Shown one piece after another: positions 1-11,400 of a stretch of DNA of 64,000 nt. The stretch is from Limnoperna fortunei. Lineage: Eukaryota > Mollusca > Bivalvia > Mytilida > Modiolidae. The stretch is taken from assembly GCA_944474755.1 (NCBI GenBank), contig OX104114.1:24141220-24205219 (forward strand). The letters are read 5' to 3'. Numbering within the stretch: the stretch's first letter is position 1; every line of letters begins with the position of its first letter. The notes under the pieces were generated by a model. The model ran no database searches and was not told the DNA's origin. It was given only the letters and a program-made list of their open reading frames with translations. A program made the position numbers and the translations under genes.

Positions 1-449
1 CCGATTTCATAAGTCTTCCTTTTACATTAAGTCACTTCGTTAATTATTAATTTGTGTTAAGAGTTTACAAACAAGACTCAAAGAGCTCGTGCACTATACG
101 AACAAAACACTAAACAACTTATATTACGAACAAGACACAAAGAAAATCGCATATAATGATTATTGAGTATTTTAACTTAAGTATTCGAATTTACCACCTT
201 AAAAATGAACAACGCGATAATCTGATAGTTTTTGACAGTTAACATTAGATTATTTAAAGGAATAAATTAAGTCTTTATTCTGTTATACATTGCAAACACT
301 TAAACAAAATTATGTTCCCGTAAACAATCACGAAACAAGACAAAAAAATAAGTAGGTGTCGTTCGCTAATGCCGAGATGTTACTCGCACCGGTCTTACCA
401 CTGAACTCATTAATTAGTCGTTTTAGTGTTCTTTGAGAGATGACTCTTA

Positions 450-745
450 AGAATGGCCTGCGTAAACACGTTAATGGTTTGCGGGACATGCGTGTATTTC
501 TATTTCTCATATTCAGCTCTTCCCATAAATGCTTAACTCGGGCATATTTCTGAACTGTGTTATTGTTAAGTGAGTAGAGTTTTTTTTTATGCAGAAAGTA
601 GTGGTACACGCTCGAAAAGTGTGGGATGGAATAATTTACTGCAATGTGAGGTTTCAATTTTGAATGATTGGGAGTATGTGAATTTTCAGTATGTTATTTC
701 GTCACCTATACGCAGTAAAATTGTCACAGAAGAGGGATGTTTTTT
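450..745 (+). repeat. Dispersed repeat family R1, right part
   Basis: This stretch aligns by eye with 9645-9790 (shared words such as cctattcagct and gtggtaaacgctcgg, about 70 percent alike) and then with 11290-11395 (tgcaat..gaggtt..aatgatggggag). The reading frames here carry no recognisable domain, so I treat them as chance. Other copies of the family, mostly its left part, lie at 9540, 20720 and 26400. It is an old non-coding interspersed repeat of unknown class. Confidence 0.5.
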
Positions 746-894
746 CGTCTTGGGTAATTTTGTTTGGGTAATTTTGTTTTGAAGACGATTAAGGAGGAAG
801 AAGCAGAGAGTAAAAACGGACATTTGAACACGACTCAATGAAATTGGCGAATATAGGTAAGGTTAAACAGTTAACAAAAGAGTGATCTTTGTGA

Positions 895-1195
895 TGAATT
901 GATGTTTGCTTAATGTCCAGTGTTTCAGATGCATTCAGGACTACAACAAGTTAACATAAATAAATTATAGGGGAATTAGAATGGGCCAAATGGAACACAA
1001 TTTTGACTGCCACTAGAAAAGTATAGAGTATTGGGAAAGAGCGGAAAAATAAGTCTTTTGTAGCGCCTTTTCTTTTTTCGAAACCTACAAAGGAATCTTT
1101 ATAGTTCAAAGAACATGGTTTTTCTCCAAACACGTTACCCACTACAGTGCGAGCTCGGCCTTTCCTCCTAGTATGGTCCCAATGTACTATATGTA
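895..1195 (-). repeat. SINE family 2 copy, antisense, 5'-truncated
   Basis: The segment contains an antisense version of the blocks seen in the SINE at 32124-32526: the gtccag..cagtgtttcag tail block, ttttgactgccactagaaaag, and cacgttacccactac. It has diverged considerably and lacks a clear (aatc)n tail. No target-site duplication was found. Confidence 0.6.
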
Positions 1196-1409
1196 TATTG
1201 TCCAAAGTGTAAATGATCTTATCTGGTTTTGTCCCGTGTCACATGTGGCAAAGGAGAATAGGCCCAGGCCCACGGCTTCCTTAGCCTGCAGTAAGAGTCT
1301 GCTAACAGAGGCAACACTTCCCGTGTGTTGCGACCCATGTCGAATACAGGACGGGATTTTAGTAGGCCGAGTAAACGGTCCCGATAACCGTCCTCAAAAG
1401 ACTGTCAAC

Positions 1410-3530
1410 ATTTTAAAAACGAAAAGGACATACACAAATTGAAACAAAAAAAAAGACAATCACCTTCCCTGAGGCTCGTCGTCTTTTTAGTTCAGTTAAT
1501 GATCCATCGTCTTCTTTTATGTCATATGCCAGTGTGACAAAACGCGTTTATGTCACATCTTAAACGGAAACCATGATCACCTGACCTATAGGTCAAAAGT
1601 ACCCAACAAGACGACCAGCTCAAACAACTGATAAAATAATACATGTAACATCATATCGAACTTCTACGCCTTACTATTCGCAAACCATAATGGGTACAAT
1701 AATACAATGGAATTGCCGAGGTCTTAAGATTAATTTTTTTTAAATAACATTATTAGTTCAAGCCTTTCTTCTAGTTGCATTGCATTTTGTCTCCAAGACT
1801 CCCACCTAAAACGATGTAATAATCTTTAAAAAAAAAACTACTCTATATACGGCACATATGTTGACGAGAATGATAGAGCTGCTGGTAGCTCTACCATTCT
1901 GGTAAATGATCAAGCTTTACATAGCCCTAAGAATCACAACACTGATGTTCATGCTGTTGCTGTAATGATAACTGTAAATAAAATGTTTACTTTATGTATT
2001 GTGTATATTCCTCCGAATTCTTTATTAAATTTATAACAATTTAAACATCTTACTGATCAGCTTCCGGTCCCTTATATATTACTTGGGGACTTCAATGGAC
2101 ACAGCCCTTTGTGGGACAGTAACAAAATAAACGATAAAGGTAAAATTATTGAAAGCTTAATGAATCAGGAAGCTCTGTGCATTTCTAATGATGGAACTAA
2201 CACATATTGACATCCTCGGAATGGATCATATTCGGCAATATCTTACATTAGCAGATCCTTCTCTGTTGCCCGTTTTCTCATGGAAAGTCCATGACGATCT
2301 CTGTGGCAGTGATCAATTTCCCTTTATCTTGGAATCTTTGCACTCTTCAAACACAGAAGGAGTCGCTCGGTATACATTTAACCAAGCCAATTGGACTCTA
2401 TTTGAACAACTCAGAATAGAGTGACTTAAGACTTAACTCTGATACTTTTGAAGGTATTTCTGATCCAACTTTTAAACTCAATACAACACTCTTTTAGACT
2501 TATGATGAAACAATTCCAAAGACCTCGACAAATCCAAAACATACTAGAAAACCATGGTTCGTTGACAGCTGTGAGGACGTAATTAAAGACCGAAAAAGGC
2601 TGAACGACGCTTTAATTAACACCAAACTCAAAAAAGTCTTACCAAATTCTACTTTTTTGAGCGAAAGCCCAGAGGGTAACGAAACAAAGACGACGCACGT
2701 CTTGGCGTAACTTGTATCTAAATTAAATAACCATACCCCAATTTTCTAAAATTTGGAATATGATTCGTAAAATTAAAGCTAAAAACAGTAAAGCAAATGT
2801 CTATTACTTAGAGGATGGACAAGACTCTGAGTCAGATATATCAAACAAATTGGACGAAACATTTGCAAAACACTCCTCCGCTGAAAATTATCATCCCGAT
2901 TTTCAGCGTATCAGAATTCAAAAATAAAAATCTAAACTTAATTTTCAGTCAAAAAATTTAGATTACAATAAACCATTTTCTTTGGAAGAGCTAAACATTT
3001 CTTTAAACAAATCGCATGTGGTCCATATGATATCCATTATCAACTGTTTAAACATATACCACAATCTTCTCTCCAGTGCTTCTTTATATCCTCAACAACA
3101 TTTGGTAAGTGGGTAACTTTCCGTCTATTTGGAAAATGGCTACTGTTGTGCCTGTTCCAAAGCCAGGAAACAACCACTCGGAAGCGTCTAACTATCTGTC
3201 TATAGCTGTAAAACCATGGAAAGGATGATCAATGATCGCCATGTCTGATTTTTAGAATCAAACAACCTTTTGTCTAATATTCAGACAAGGGCGAAGTGCC
3301 CTAGATCATCTTGTGCGTTTTGAAACATATATTAGAAACGAATTTGGCAAAACGAACATGTTGTGTCTATCTTTTTCGATTTAGAAAAAGCATATGACAC
3401 AACATGGAAATACGGTATTTTAAAAGATCTTTTTGATATGAGGTTGAAAGGTAGACTTCCTACCTTTATATCAAACTTTTTATCTGATGGATGCACATTG
3501 AATCAAGATACGAAAAGGGTAATTTTAATA
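1410..3530 (+). pseudogene. Decayed I/Jockey-type LINE: ORF1 tail, endonuclease, reverse transcriptase
   Basis: This is a relic of a non-LTR retrotransposon broken by many stops and frameshifts. Fragments appear in the order expected for such elements. At 1410-1690 there is a gag-like ORF1 end (TFPEARRLFSSVNDPSS, then SYASVTKRV). At 1700-2420 there is an apurinic-type endonuclease, opening with IIQWNCRGL, followed by LPVPYILLGDFNGHSPLWDS near 2060-2130 and GSDQFPF near 2305, where the usual histidine of the SDH motif reads Gln. At 2530-2620 comes linker text (KPWFVDSCEDVIKDRKRLN). At 3370-3490 comes reverse transcriptase with FDLEKAYDTTWKYGIL and GRLPTFISNFLSD. It stops before the YADD catalytic box, so the 3' half is missing. 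Immobile. The I/Jockey assignment comes from motif style and is moderately sure. Confidence 0.82.
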
Positions 3531-3534
3531 CACT

Positions 3535-4480
3535 AAAGAATTGACAAAAATAGGAGATCTTTAATAACCATTAAATGTACAATATATGTCACATATCACT
3601 AACAGGAGCACTCAAGTATATAAACTTTATGATTAGAAAATTCAAATTTATAGTTTTTGTCTTTTGCCACAGAAGCCACTGATTTGAAAACTCCGAAATG
3701 TTTTCGATTAAGTAAAAACGTGTATGAACTTATACAATTAAAAGAATACAATATCATCAATTAGAATATTAAACACGCAGTATATTTTTGATACATCTAC
3801 TATATCTGAAACAGATCCGCATATTATAATAAAATTATATGTTCTTCTTTTTCGTTCTTGGATGAACCGTGACCTATCAAGTTATCAACATAAAGTTAAC
3901 TTGTCACTTTAAAAATTTAATAACGCTCCCACTATCCAAAACATTCGATTGACTCTTGAAAATGTACTTTATAAAGTGCAGTTGTAATTATGATTATCAA
4001 ATTGATCTTAATTATAAATACTCTCTCTTCAAGTACATACTTCAGCTAAATATTATGTTTCAGTGAAAGAATTTAAGAACATATTTTTAACCTTTTATGT
4101 CAAAAAAGAAGAAATTGCTAGCTAACTGAACGCTTTCTTAACACTAGCTTTAGTTAGTGGGAGAACAAACGAAGCTATAAACAAGAATTTTGGAAGAAAG
4201 TAGATGATGTTTGCCTACTTTATTAACGTTTACTAAAGCCTTTACGTCGGAAGTAAAGTAATATATTTCTAACATGCCACCCACTCTGGCGTTCAAACCT
4301 TTATAGTATAACACGGCAATTCTAATAAACCAATCAACATAGTACGCACTAAGCAGTCTGGAATCGGACACGTTTTGTAAAACTTACTTAAAAGATAACC
4401 TTAATCTTCTTATTTATTGCACGTCTAGTAATATTTTTGTTGTTTTTTGTTAGTGTGATACGTTTCTTTATGTACTTTTT
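3535..4480. other. AT-rich spacer, nothing recognised
   Basis: Only short chance frames are present, including one of 73 codons on the minus strand at 4150-4371 with no domain and no ATG of note. No repeats shared with the rest of the window were seen. Confidence 0.5.
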
Positions 4481-4483
4481 GTC

Positions 4484-5434
4484 TCAGTGTAACATTAAAG
4501 GGTGAGGGTTAGAAAATTGTTTTTTATAAACATAAGACCTTGCCGGTGTTTCACTAACCACGGATTCTCCAGTTGCTTCTGCATCTCCGACCTTCTCAAC
4601 ACAGAACAAATACGTTGCTCCTTCTACTAATTTTGCACCTACTTATGAGCCAACAATCCCTCCGATGAATCCTAAGATGATGTTTCCAAATACAGGCACT
4701 ACACTTCCTAGGGCTGCTCCAATTTTAGCACCTATAACAATTGCTGCGCTTGACCCAGCTGTTCCACCAATAATTTCTCCAAGTGCAATTTGGGTCGATT
4801 TATCAAACTAACCTTGATCATCAATTACAGACATGATGAGGTATCCCAAATCTATCGAAATACCGATCGCTGTGGCTGCAGCTTGAATCTTATGTCTCCT
4901 AACCTATTGTAAAATAGTATTTTTGGTCATGAAAAAATCTGGATCGATCTTTGAAACGCTAACAACATGCTTATTTTGTTCTCCTTTCAGTCCGATATTG
5001 AGTTTGTCGGGTTCCTTGTTGTGCAAGTTAAACAGCGGTCCTTCTTTTGGTTGTTTTACAGCTGACCCTACCTGTGGTATTGCATTTTCTCGGATTTGTT
5101 TGTTGCCCTTTTTAATAGTAAATTCTCCAACTACATCACGACCTTTAGATGCTTTGTTGGTGAATTCGCGAGTGTGTTGTATTGATTCTGTCAGCCATTT
5201 TTCACCAGTGGCGGGATTAATTAAAGGTTTCGGCATTTTTTGGAATTGTTTTGCAACATTAAATTCTTCTTCACACATTTTTCTAAATACATATGTGTTA
5301 TTATTGGGAAAAGCCATTGCCTTTCCCTCTAAAGATGGGAATAAAAAATCAATATTTTCTAATTTAACATAAAATGTATGTCCTGTCTTTTGATCTGTGG
5401 CTTTAACATGCTGAACGTGTGATTCTACAGACAT
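4484..5434 (-). pseudogene. Intronless glycine-zipper protein gene with three in-frame TAG/TAA codons
   Basis: From ATG 5434 (adenine at -3) the frame runs 316 codons to TGA at 4486-4484. It is interrupted only by TAG at codon 177 (4906-4904), TAG at codon 209 (4810-4808) and TAA at codon 264 (4645-4643), with no frameshift. Residues 1-176 are soluble and lysine-rich (for example TGHTFYVKLENIDFLFP and KPLINPATGEKWL). After the first stop the same frame keeps a clearly non-random protein: an alanine-rich helix, IGISIDLGYLIMSVIDD, then from about residue 219 a glycine zipper (GEIIGGTAGSS, IGAKIGAALGSVVPVFG, GFIGGIVGS) of the kind that packs membrane helices, and a short hydrophilic tail. GxxxG zippers like this occur in microbial effectors and scattered eukaryotic proteins; I do not recognise the family and assign no function. 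All three stops are one C-to-T step from Gln codons. Most likely a recent pseudogene; a reassigned donor code or readthrough is less likely. Confidence 0.7.
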
Positions 5435-5495
5435 TTTGGTAATGTTTTTATTCTACTCAGACCAAACTGAAACAAATATTAGATTCTGCATTCTA

Positions 5496-5505
5496 GTATA
5501 TATAA
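5496..5505 (-). promoter_or_regulatory. Possible TATA box of the glycine-zipper gene
   Basis: On the minus strand a TATATATA run lies about 65 nt upstream of the ATG at 5434, which would place a start site near 5470 and give a short leader. AT-rich DNA makes such runs common, so support is weak. Confidence 0.25.
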
Positions 5506-5509
5506 TATT

Positions 5510-6225
5510 ACTTTGCAGTTATTATTTTATCATATTACTCGCAACTTCAAATTATTTGACAGCTTTGTTTATGTATCTGTAAGTATTTGGATTATTTTTA
5601 TACACACGACAATAATCAGCTGGTAAAAGTCATTTAGATTCCATTTTAACTGTTCTCTCTCGACAAATATTTGTACCACGTAAAACCACACAGCGGACAC
5701 AATTCCAAAAGGACATGTACGTGTACATTACACGAATGTATGTATGTATATTGCAATCACCTAAACTATGTTTAAATTCAGTTATATAATAACTATTGTC
5801 GCTATCTAATTTGCTAAAGGTTCTAATGCATTATGGCTTCCTGTTTCGGTCATACAAGGTGTAAGACCACCATTGTTTTTTACTCCGGCTATTTAAAAAT
5901 CTGATAATTTTGACTTATCCTAGAAAATTTACCTTTATTTTTAAAATTAAGTGACATTTCTGTTCCATATAAAAATGCACTGGGTGAACATTCTGTTAAA
6001 ATTTTACAATATGTTTCATTGCATATAAGAACGAACGCTCAACCTGAAGTCCACGTGGTCTAAAAATCTTCTTTCACTTTCTATTTCAGTCCAAAAAAAA
6101 ATGCATGTCCCTAATTGACTCTCAGCAATTTTATGTTCATTAAAAACCAATAAAAATTTATCCTCAAATGTTAGAATATTCATATTCCGCTTTCCAAATA
6201 TACCAAATTTATTCTGGTATCATGT
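5510..6225. other. AT-rich spacer, nothing recognised
   Basis: No coding frame, shared repeat or structured element was seen between the glycine-zipper relic and the SINE pair that follows. Confidence 0.5.
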
Positions 6226-6294
6226 GCGGTTCAAATTCTATATGAGCAAGAGTGAACCTGTCTGTTGAATTGTGTACTACTTTTACGTACAACC
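6226..6294 (-). repeat. SINE family 1 head fragment, antisense
   Basis: The complement repeats part of the tRNA-like head of the sense SINE that starts at about 6311. The two copies face head to head, so 6260-6294 and 6322-6354 are inverted repeats of about 33 bp (one 2-bp indel) around a 27-nt spacer and could fold as a hairpin. Confidence 0.6.
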
Positions 6295-6310
6295 TCTGGA
6301 CTGGTTCCCG

Positions 6311-6566
6311 GTATTTGGTGTGGTTGTACGTAAAAGTAGTACTATTCAACAGACACTGAGATTGCGGGTTCGATTCTCACTGCAGGTAGGGTGTACTCGA
6401 CTTCAATCTTAATTTACAAGGATTGCCAATTTTCCTACCGCAGGTCGGCGATCCTCTCCGGGTACTCCGGCTTCCTCCCCAATAAAAACTGGACGCCATG
6501 ATATAGCTGTAAAATTTCTGAAAGTGGCGTTAAACAATATTCAAACAAACAAACAAACAAACAATC
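6311..6566 (+). repeat. SINE family 1, near complete (tRNA-derived)
   Basis: The tRNA-like head includes a B-box-like gggttcgattctcac near 6365. It is followed by the conserved body (gtgtactcgacttcaatc, acaaggattgcc, ctccgggtactccggcttcc, ggacgccatgatatagctg, gtggcgttaaac) and an (aaac)n tail at about 6542-6566. At least ten other copies or fragments lie in the window. Confidence 0.85.
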
Positions 6567-6569
6567 AAA

Positions 6570-7090
6570 TCATAGTTGATAATTTATTGTCAAATGATTA
6601 AATTACAAGATATACATAAATCATTTTATGCACAGTATATGTTGTCTTCTTTAGATTAAAAAAAATATATATTACCATATATTACCATTATTATTCTTTT
6701 CTGGCCTCAAAGATATCTACCTGTTAACACTAGCTGATACATGATATTATTTGTATTGTATATTATATACAACATTATTATGACAAGTCCGCCACTAGTT
6801 TCATGATTTAAAAAATATTAAATATTATACAATAAAAGTGTATATCAATATATTTTGAATTTACCGCCAAAACCGCACCAGGTATAGAAATTTTGTCTCG
6901 AAATCATGTTCAATTGGAAAATATCGATCATTTAAAAATAAATATGGAAGAAATTTCCCGAATTTAATATCACATTTAGTTGTTAAAAACTTAAAGTTCA
7001 ACATAATCATATGGGCAGCACATTTTTATTTAATCAAAAAATAGTTATGTTATTATTAGACAAATTCGGATAGACTGCATAAATTTAGAC
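6570..7090. other. AT-rich spacer, nothing recognised
   Basis: Very AT-rich, with short ATTACC and TATA-type runs only. Confidence 0.45.
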
Positions 7091-7093
7091 ATT

Positions 7094-8125
7094 TTTCAAC
7101 AGTGACGTAAATCGACATTAAGTCGTCAGTTCTTGAATTAATTGTATCTTTTTAACTAGATGACGACATTAAGGCATACACGTTTGTATTGCAAAACACG
7201 AAAAAACATTTTGTCCTCCAAATGACACATCTTTCGGAATTCTAGATGTTTATCTTATATGATTAAATAAACGAAAATAGACAGAAGGTTTATTCTGGCG
7301 GCTCCAGGACACCACTGTCTGAAAGTCGTCATCTAGTCGGATGTAATGTCGTCAACTTATTTTATCATACCCCAGTACACCCTGCCTGTAATGAGACTCG
7401 AAACCACAACCACGGTGATGAAAGGCAAAGTCATTAGTTGTGACTTACTCCTTTAACCACTCGGCCACCAATGCCCGTCATGGGATATAAACATTATTCA
7501 AGATTGCTATAGAATAGATACGTTAAACTTTTCAACAATCTACACGAATGTGGCTAGGAAGGGCAAATTGATCAGTATGGGTGTAATGTTCGCTTAATAC
7601 ATGTTGTGACTTCAAATTCCATATCAAATCACCACGATGAACTAATGCAGAATTTATTCTTATGTTAATAACTGCCAGAACCGTAGGGCGTCGATAGTGC
7701 CCTTAAGTCGTCAATCACTTCAATGCCCTTCACACCAATAAACACACACGATAGAGTGGAAATAATCGTTTGGTCATTACATATTACACTTATGATACAT
7801 GGTACATATCAATGGATTTGTTCCCTTAGCTCGATTAGTTCCTAAGTGCATATCGCCAGTGCATGGTATTATCAAACATATCATCGCCAGGAAAGAAAAA
7901 ATACATAGTTTTCCTGGTCCTTTCAACAAACACTAGAATCTTATAATAAGATTATTTCACAAATAGTGCTAGGAATTACTGTTAGGGAAATATGTTTCTG
8001 CTTTAACATGGACCGTCTCCTAACTTTTTCTGACGATGCAATAAACGAGAATCTTGCGATAAAGAAATCCGACGACTTTAAGACTGTGACGACCTAATGT
8101 CGATTTACGTTATCCGTCATGTCCG
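7094..8125. mobile_element. Possible non-autonomous DNA transposon with inverted ends
   Basis: The left edge (gacgtaaatcgacattaagtcgtca, 7104-7128) recurs inverted near 8085-8110 with two differences. Further gtcgtc/gacgac words occur inside near 7325, 7360, 7690 and 8070. There is no coding content and no clear target-site duplication. A SINE head sits inside at 7366-7478. The element boundaries are tentative. Confidence 0.35.
7366..7478 (-). repeat. SINE family 1 tRNA-like head, antisense
   Basis: The complement reads ggtggccgagtggttaaag (A-box region), then ggtttcgagtctcatt (B-box region), and the start of the body (ggtgtact). The body and tail are missing. This is a transposed tRNA-derived sequence, not a tRNA gene. 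Confidence 0.75.
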
Positions 8126-8129
8126 TATA

Positions 8130-9535
8130 CAATTTTTGATTTTTTTCAAATTTGAAGCGATTTGCTCAATTCAATATCTATTAAAAATCACTCAAAGTAT
8201 TGGTAATCGAACATACTTTATGAGATAGCAGCACATTTTGTTGTTATCGATTAAGTTTAATACAAATTGCACATGTATATGATATACCCCTGCATTTCTA
8301 TATAAATCGACATATTTAGTTACCAAAGTCACGTGATGACCGATAAAGTTGGACATGACATCCCCCCTTTTTTGTTGAGCATTATACACAATTACTAAAA
8401 ACATTTTGATTAGTTTACTGTTTTGATGGTTTTTGTCGCATGTACGAAAAATCACGTTTCATTGCAATGTCCTCAAAAATAATTAAAACTTTCAATTTAA
8501 CAAATTTTTAAATGCAAAAATTCATGCATCATATTGAAATATTTGAAAATTGTTCAAAATGTACATACTTTTCTAACTTTCAAACCGGAAATAGACAGAA
8601 GTCAATTCTGATTGACTGTTTAAAGGGAAATTCCAAATTATTTTAAAATAGCCGTGTTATATCATGTTTTCTAAATATAACCGTGCAACATCACTTTTCT
8701 TTCAGCCGTTTTTAAATAATCTCACAAAATGTCATGTGACAAGATTTACACAAATCAAATCTATCAAAAATATAAATTAAATTTTATGATTTTATTATAA
8801 TATATTATGGCTGCTGTTTCTATATTGTTCTCCTTTTTGTTGAAGAGCATAACTCACAATTACAGTATTCTCTTAATTACTTGTATAACATTAATTTCAA
8901 GATTTGTAGGTCTGGTTTTGTTTAAATTAGAGGAATCAATCATTTATTAAATTACTGACCCATAATAGTGTCTACTTTACAAAAAAGTTATCAGAATACA
9001 TCTTCAATAACTTCTTTAATTGCCTAGAAGTCCATTTCCGATTGAGACATAAATAGTTCAAAGGCAAAAAACTTGTATAGAGTGCAAATTTACAAACAAG
9101 TTAATTCTACATTCAAGTACTAGTTTCTGTAACAACTAAACTATCACTTTTTTTTATCGTTTTCATGTCTATTGAATAACTCTATTAGTTTCAGTAATGG
9201 TTAAAAAGTATGATCACATACTATTTGGTAAATGAAGTATTAAATGAATCTTTCACATGATAACGAAATGAATGCAAAAATGTGGAGAGATTCTTCTGAA
9301 ACAATGTGTTTTCTGGTTCACATAACGTTTTTATATTAATACATGTTGTATTTCAAACACAAAAAGACCGAAAGCTGGTGCTGATTAATAAGCAACTAAA
9401 ACAAGGATGTATAGAACCTAGAGTAATGTAATATCTTTGGAAGTCCTACGGCCTTAGTTAATCGTTATGGAAACTTCATCCTTTAAATGCGATCAGACAA
9501 TATGTTCTAAGCCACAGGTAAGCTTTTCTATTACT
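8130..9535. other. AT-rich spacer, nothing recognised
   Basis: About 1.4 kb without a domain-bearing frame or a repeat that I could match elsewhere in the window. Confidence 0.45.
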
Positions 9536-9539
9536 ATAT

Positions 9540-9790
9540 CATTCTTCCTGGACATGACCAAAGGTAACTCGATCGACTGGCGTGTAATTTGAGGTGGCCA
9601 ATGTTTACTCATCAGAGTACCCAATCGAGTGCACTCATGTTTAGTAATTGGTAAATGGTTACGGGGTATGTGCGCTTTCTGTTTCTCCTATTCAGCTTGT
9701 GCCATTAATGGGGGTACACATTTCTGGACTCGGAAACCAGTGGTAAACGCTCGGAACGTGTGGAATGACGTTATTATCCTAGGCGGCGAT
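9540..9790 (+). repeat. Dispersed repeat R1, left and right parts joined
   Basis: This copy links the two halves of the family. The left half (cctggacatgacc..aactcgat..ctcatcagagtaccc..gagtgcactcatg) matches 20740-20850 and, inverted, 26530-26635. The right half (tttctgtttctcctattcagct, gtggtaaacgctcggaacg) matches 480-640. No coding content. Confidence 0.55.
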
Positions 9791-9839
9791 ATATTTGTAT
9801 TCACTTTCGTTGCTAACGATGGATAAAGGAGAAAATATT

Positions 9840-10930
9840 TCTAAGTACACTTAGTTACCATAAATGAACAGAAATTTGCTTCAAGAATGTCAATCATATA
9901 ACTTGAGATGATAGCTAAGTTTCGACTGCAAAAATGTTTTGGTAATATCAAAGCTTCGTGTTATAATAAATTTTGTTGGTATTCTATTTACGGAAGTTAA
10001 TAATAGAGGGAGACCATTTTTATCCTGGTACTGTATAATTCGGTGATAGTTCTATCGAAGGGCGTAGGTTTGAAAAATCGGAAACCAGAACAAAAGGCAA
10101 TTTTGTTTGTACAATTCCGGAGTATGCCGCATTTGTAAGATTCAATATATAAATGTTATGTCAATAATATTTAATTGAACAACTTAAATATTAGTTTTAA
10201 TTCAAGTATATTTCTGATTTAATATATGACAAAAGATTACATGTGCGCAAATTTAGAAATCGTCAATTCAAAATAGACACAACAGCAGGCCTTAGCATTA
10301 CATAGACCTTATGGGGGAAAAAGTTAAAATGACTTCTGTTTAGAAATTGCAATTCTTTCTAAGCGAATGTTCATTAGATAGTCCTTAGAAATTGTGTGTT
10401 TTTAGTTCGATTGAAAATCTGAGATGTCTGCTACACAAGCTTTCATATTATATAAAAACAACTTGACTGTGATTATTTATTCTTCTGGTCCTCTACACGT
10501 ACAATTTTTAATCCAATCTAAAAATTGAGATTATTATCTCTAATTGCCATATTGTCGAGATGATATGTATTTTGCATTTAAGCAAATGCAAACAGATAGA
10601 AAATCACATATTCAAGGTTCGAAACATTTGATTATACATAATACAGCCTCTAAGCAAAACACACTAATGGGTCCAAAGTATATGCTGTTGATGTATAATT
10701 TGAACAAAATATTAACTTAAAGCTTTGACGCATTACAACATAATTGCACATAACATAAAAATAACCTCTGTAACGTAGGTAATTGTATAAACATTTTTAA
10801 AATGCATCCCGAAATTTTTTTTTCAAATCATTTTGACAAACGCGTGCAGAATGCAGAACAAATCGGCGGCGAAGTGATGCTTTGCATAAAAATTTTTCTT
10901 GCATTATATACTCATATAGAAATCTTTATT
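9840..10930. other. AT-rich spacer, nothing recognised
   Basis: No coding frame or matching repeat was found. At 10948-10957 there is a short perfect palindrome (gtcacgtgac) beside a doubled agattttgcg word at 11021-11040. Confidence 0.4.
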
Positions 10931-11161
10931 TTGATTCACTTAGACGCCGTCACGTGACATGTGAGATTTCGCTGGTCAACCGGTAACCGTTGGGTCGCAT
11001 GGTAAGGTCACCGTCGCGTGAGATTTTGCGAGATTTTGCGTTTGGATACATGTAAGTGTACGTAATAAAACATTCAAACAAAACAGTAGTCTGTCTACAT
11101 TGTATGGGCAGGATGTTGCAATATTGAATTTTTTTCATTTAATTATTCGATATAATATAAG

Positions 11162-11283
11162 TTATCACCCTAGTTGGTGTGTGACCCGGCATTTCTTTCC
11201 ATTCGAAAAGTAAGGTCACCCTCGGGTGACATTACATTCTCGGGAAAAGAAATCACCGGGTCACACACCAACTAGGGTGATAA
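11162..11283. mobile_element. Foldback element with 28-bp perfect arms
   Basis: 11162-11189 and 11256-11283 are perfect inverted copies. The arms continue imperfectly inward (atttctttcc against gggaaaagaaat), and the centre holds a further palindrome (gtcaccctcgggtgac). The whole is about 122 nt and would form one long hairpin. It is probably a MITE or foldback remnant. A related word (ggtaaggtcaccgtcgcgtga) occurs at 11000-11020. Confidence 0.7.
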
Positions 11284-11289
11284 TTGTAT

Positions 11290-11400
11290 AATCTTGCTGC
11301 AATCTCAGGTTGAAATTCTAAATGATGGGGAGAAAATGATGTTGAAGGGTATGATTTCGGCGCCTTTTGTCAGTCAAATTGTTCCTAAATAGGGATAATT
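11290..11400 (+). repeat. Dispersed repeat R1, right end
   Basis: Aligns with 640-745 (tgcaat..aggtt..attctaaatgatggggag, then cgccttttgtcagtcaaattgt). It begins right after the foldback element, which may have inserted into this repeat. Confidence 0.45.

Noticed and set aside
4484..5434. Contaminating ciliate or bacterial DNA
   Set aside because: Flanks are continuous host-like AT-rich DNA with the window's own SINEs within 1 kb. Only the gene, not the contig, could be foreign.
7366..7478. tRNA gene on the minus strand
   Set aside because: It is the head of a SINE family with more than ten copies in the window and continues into SINE body.
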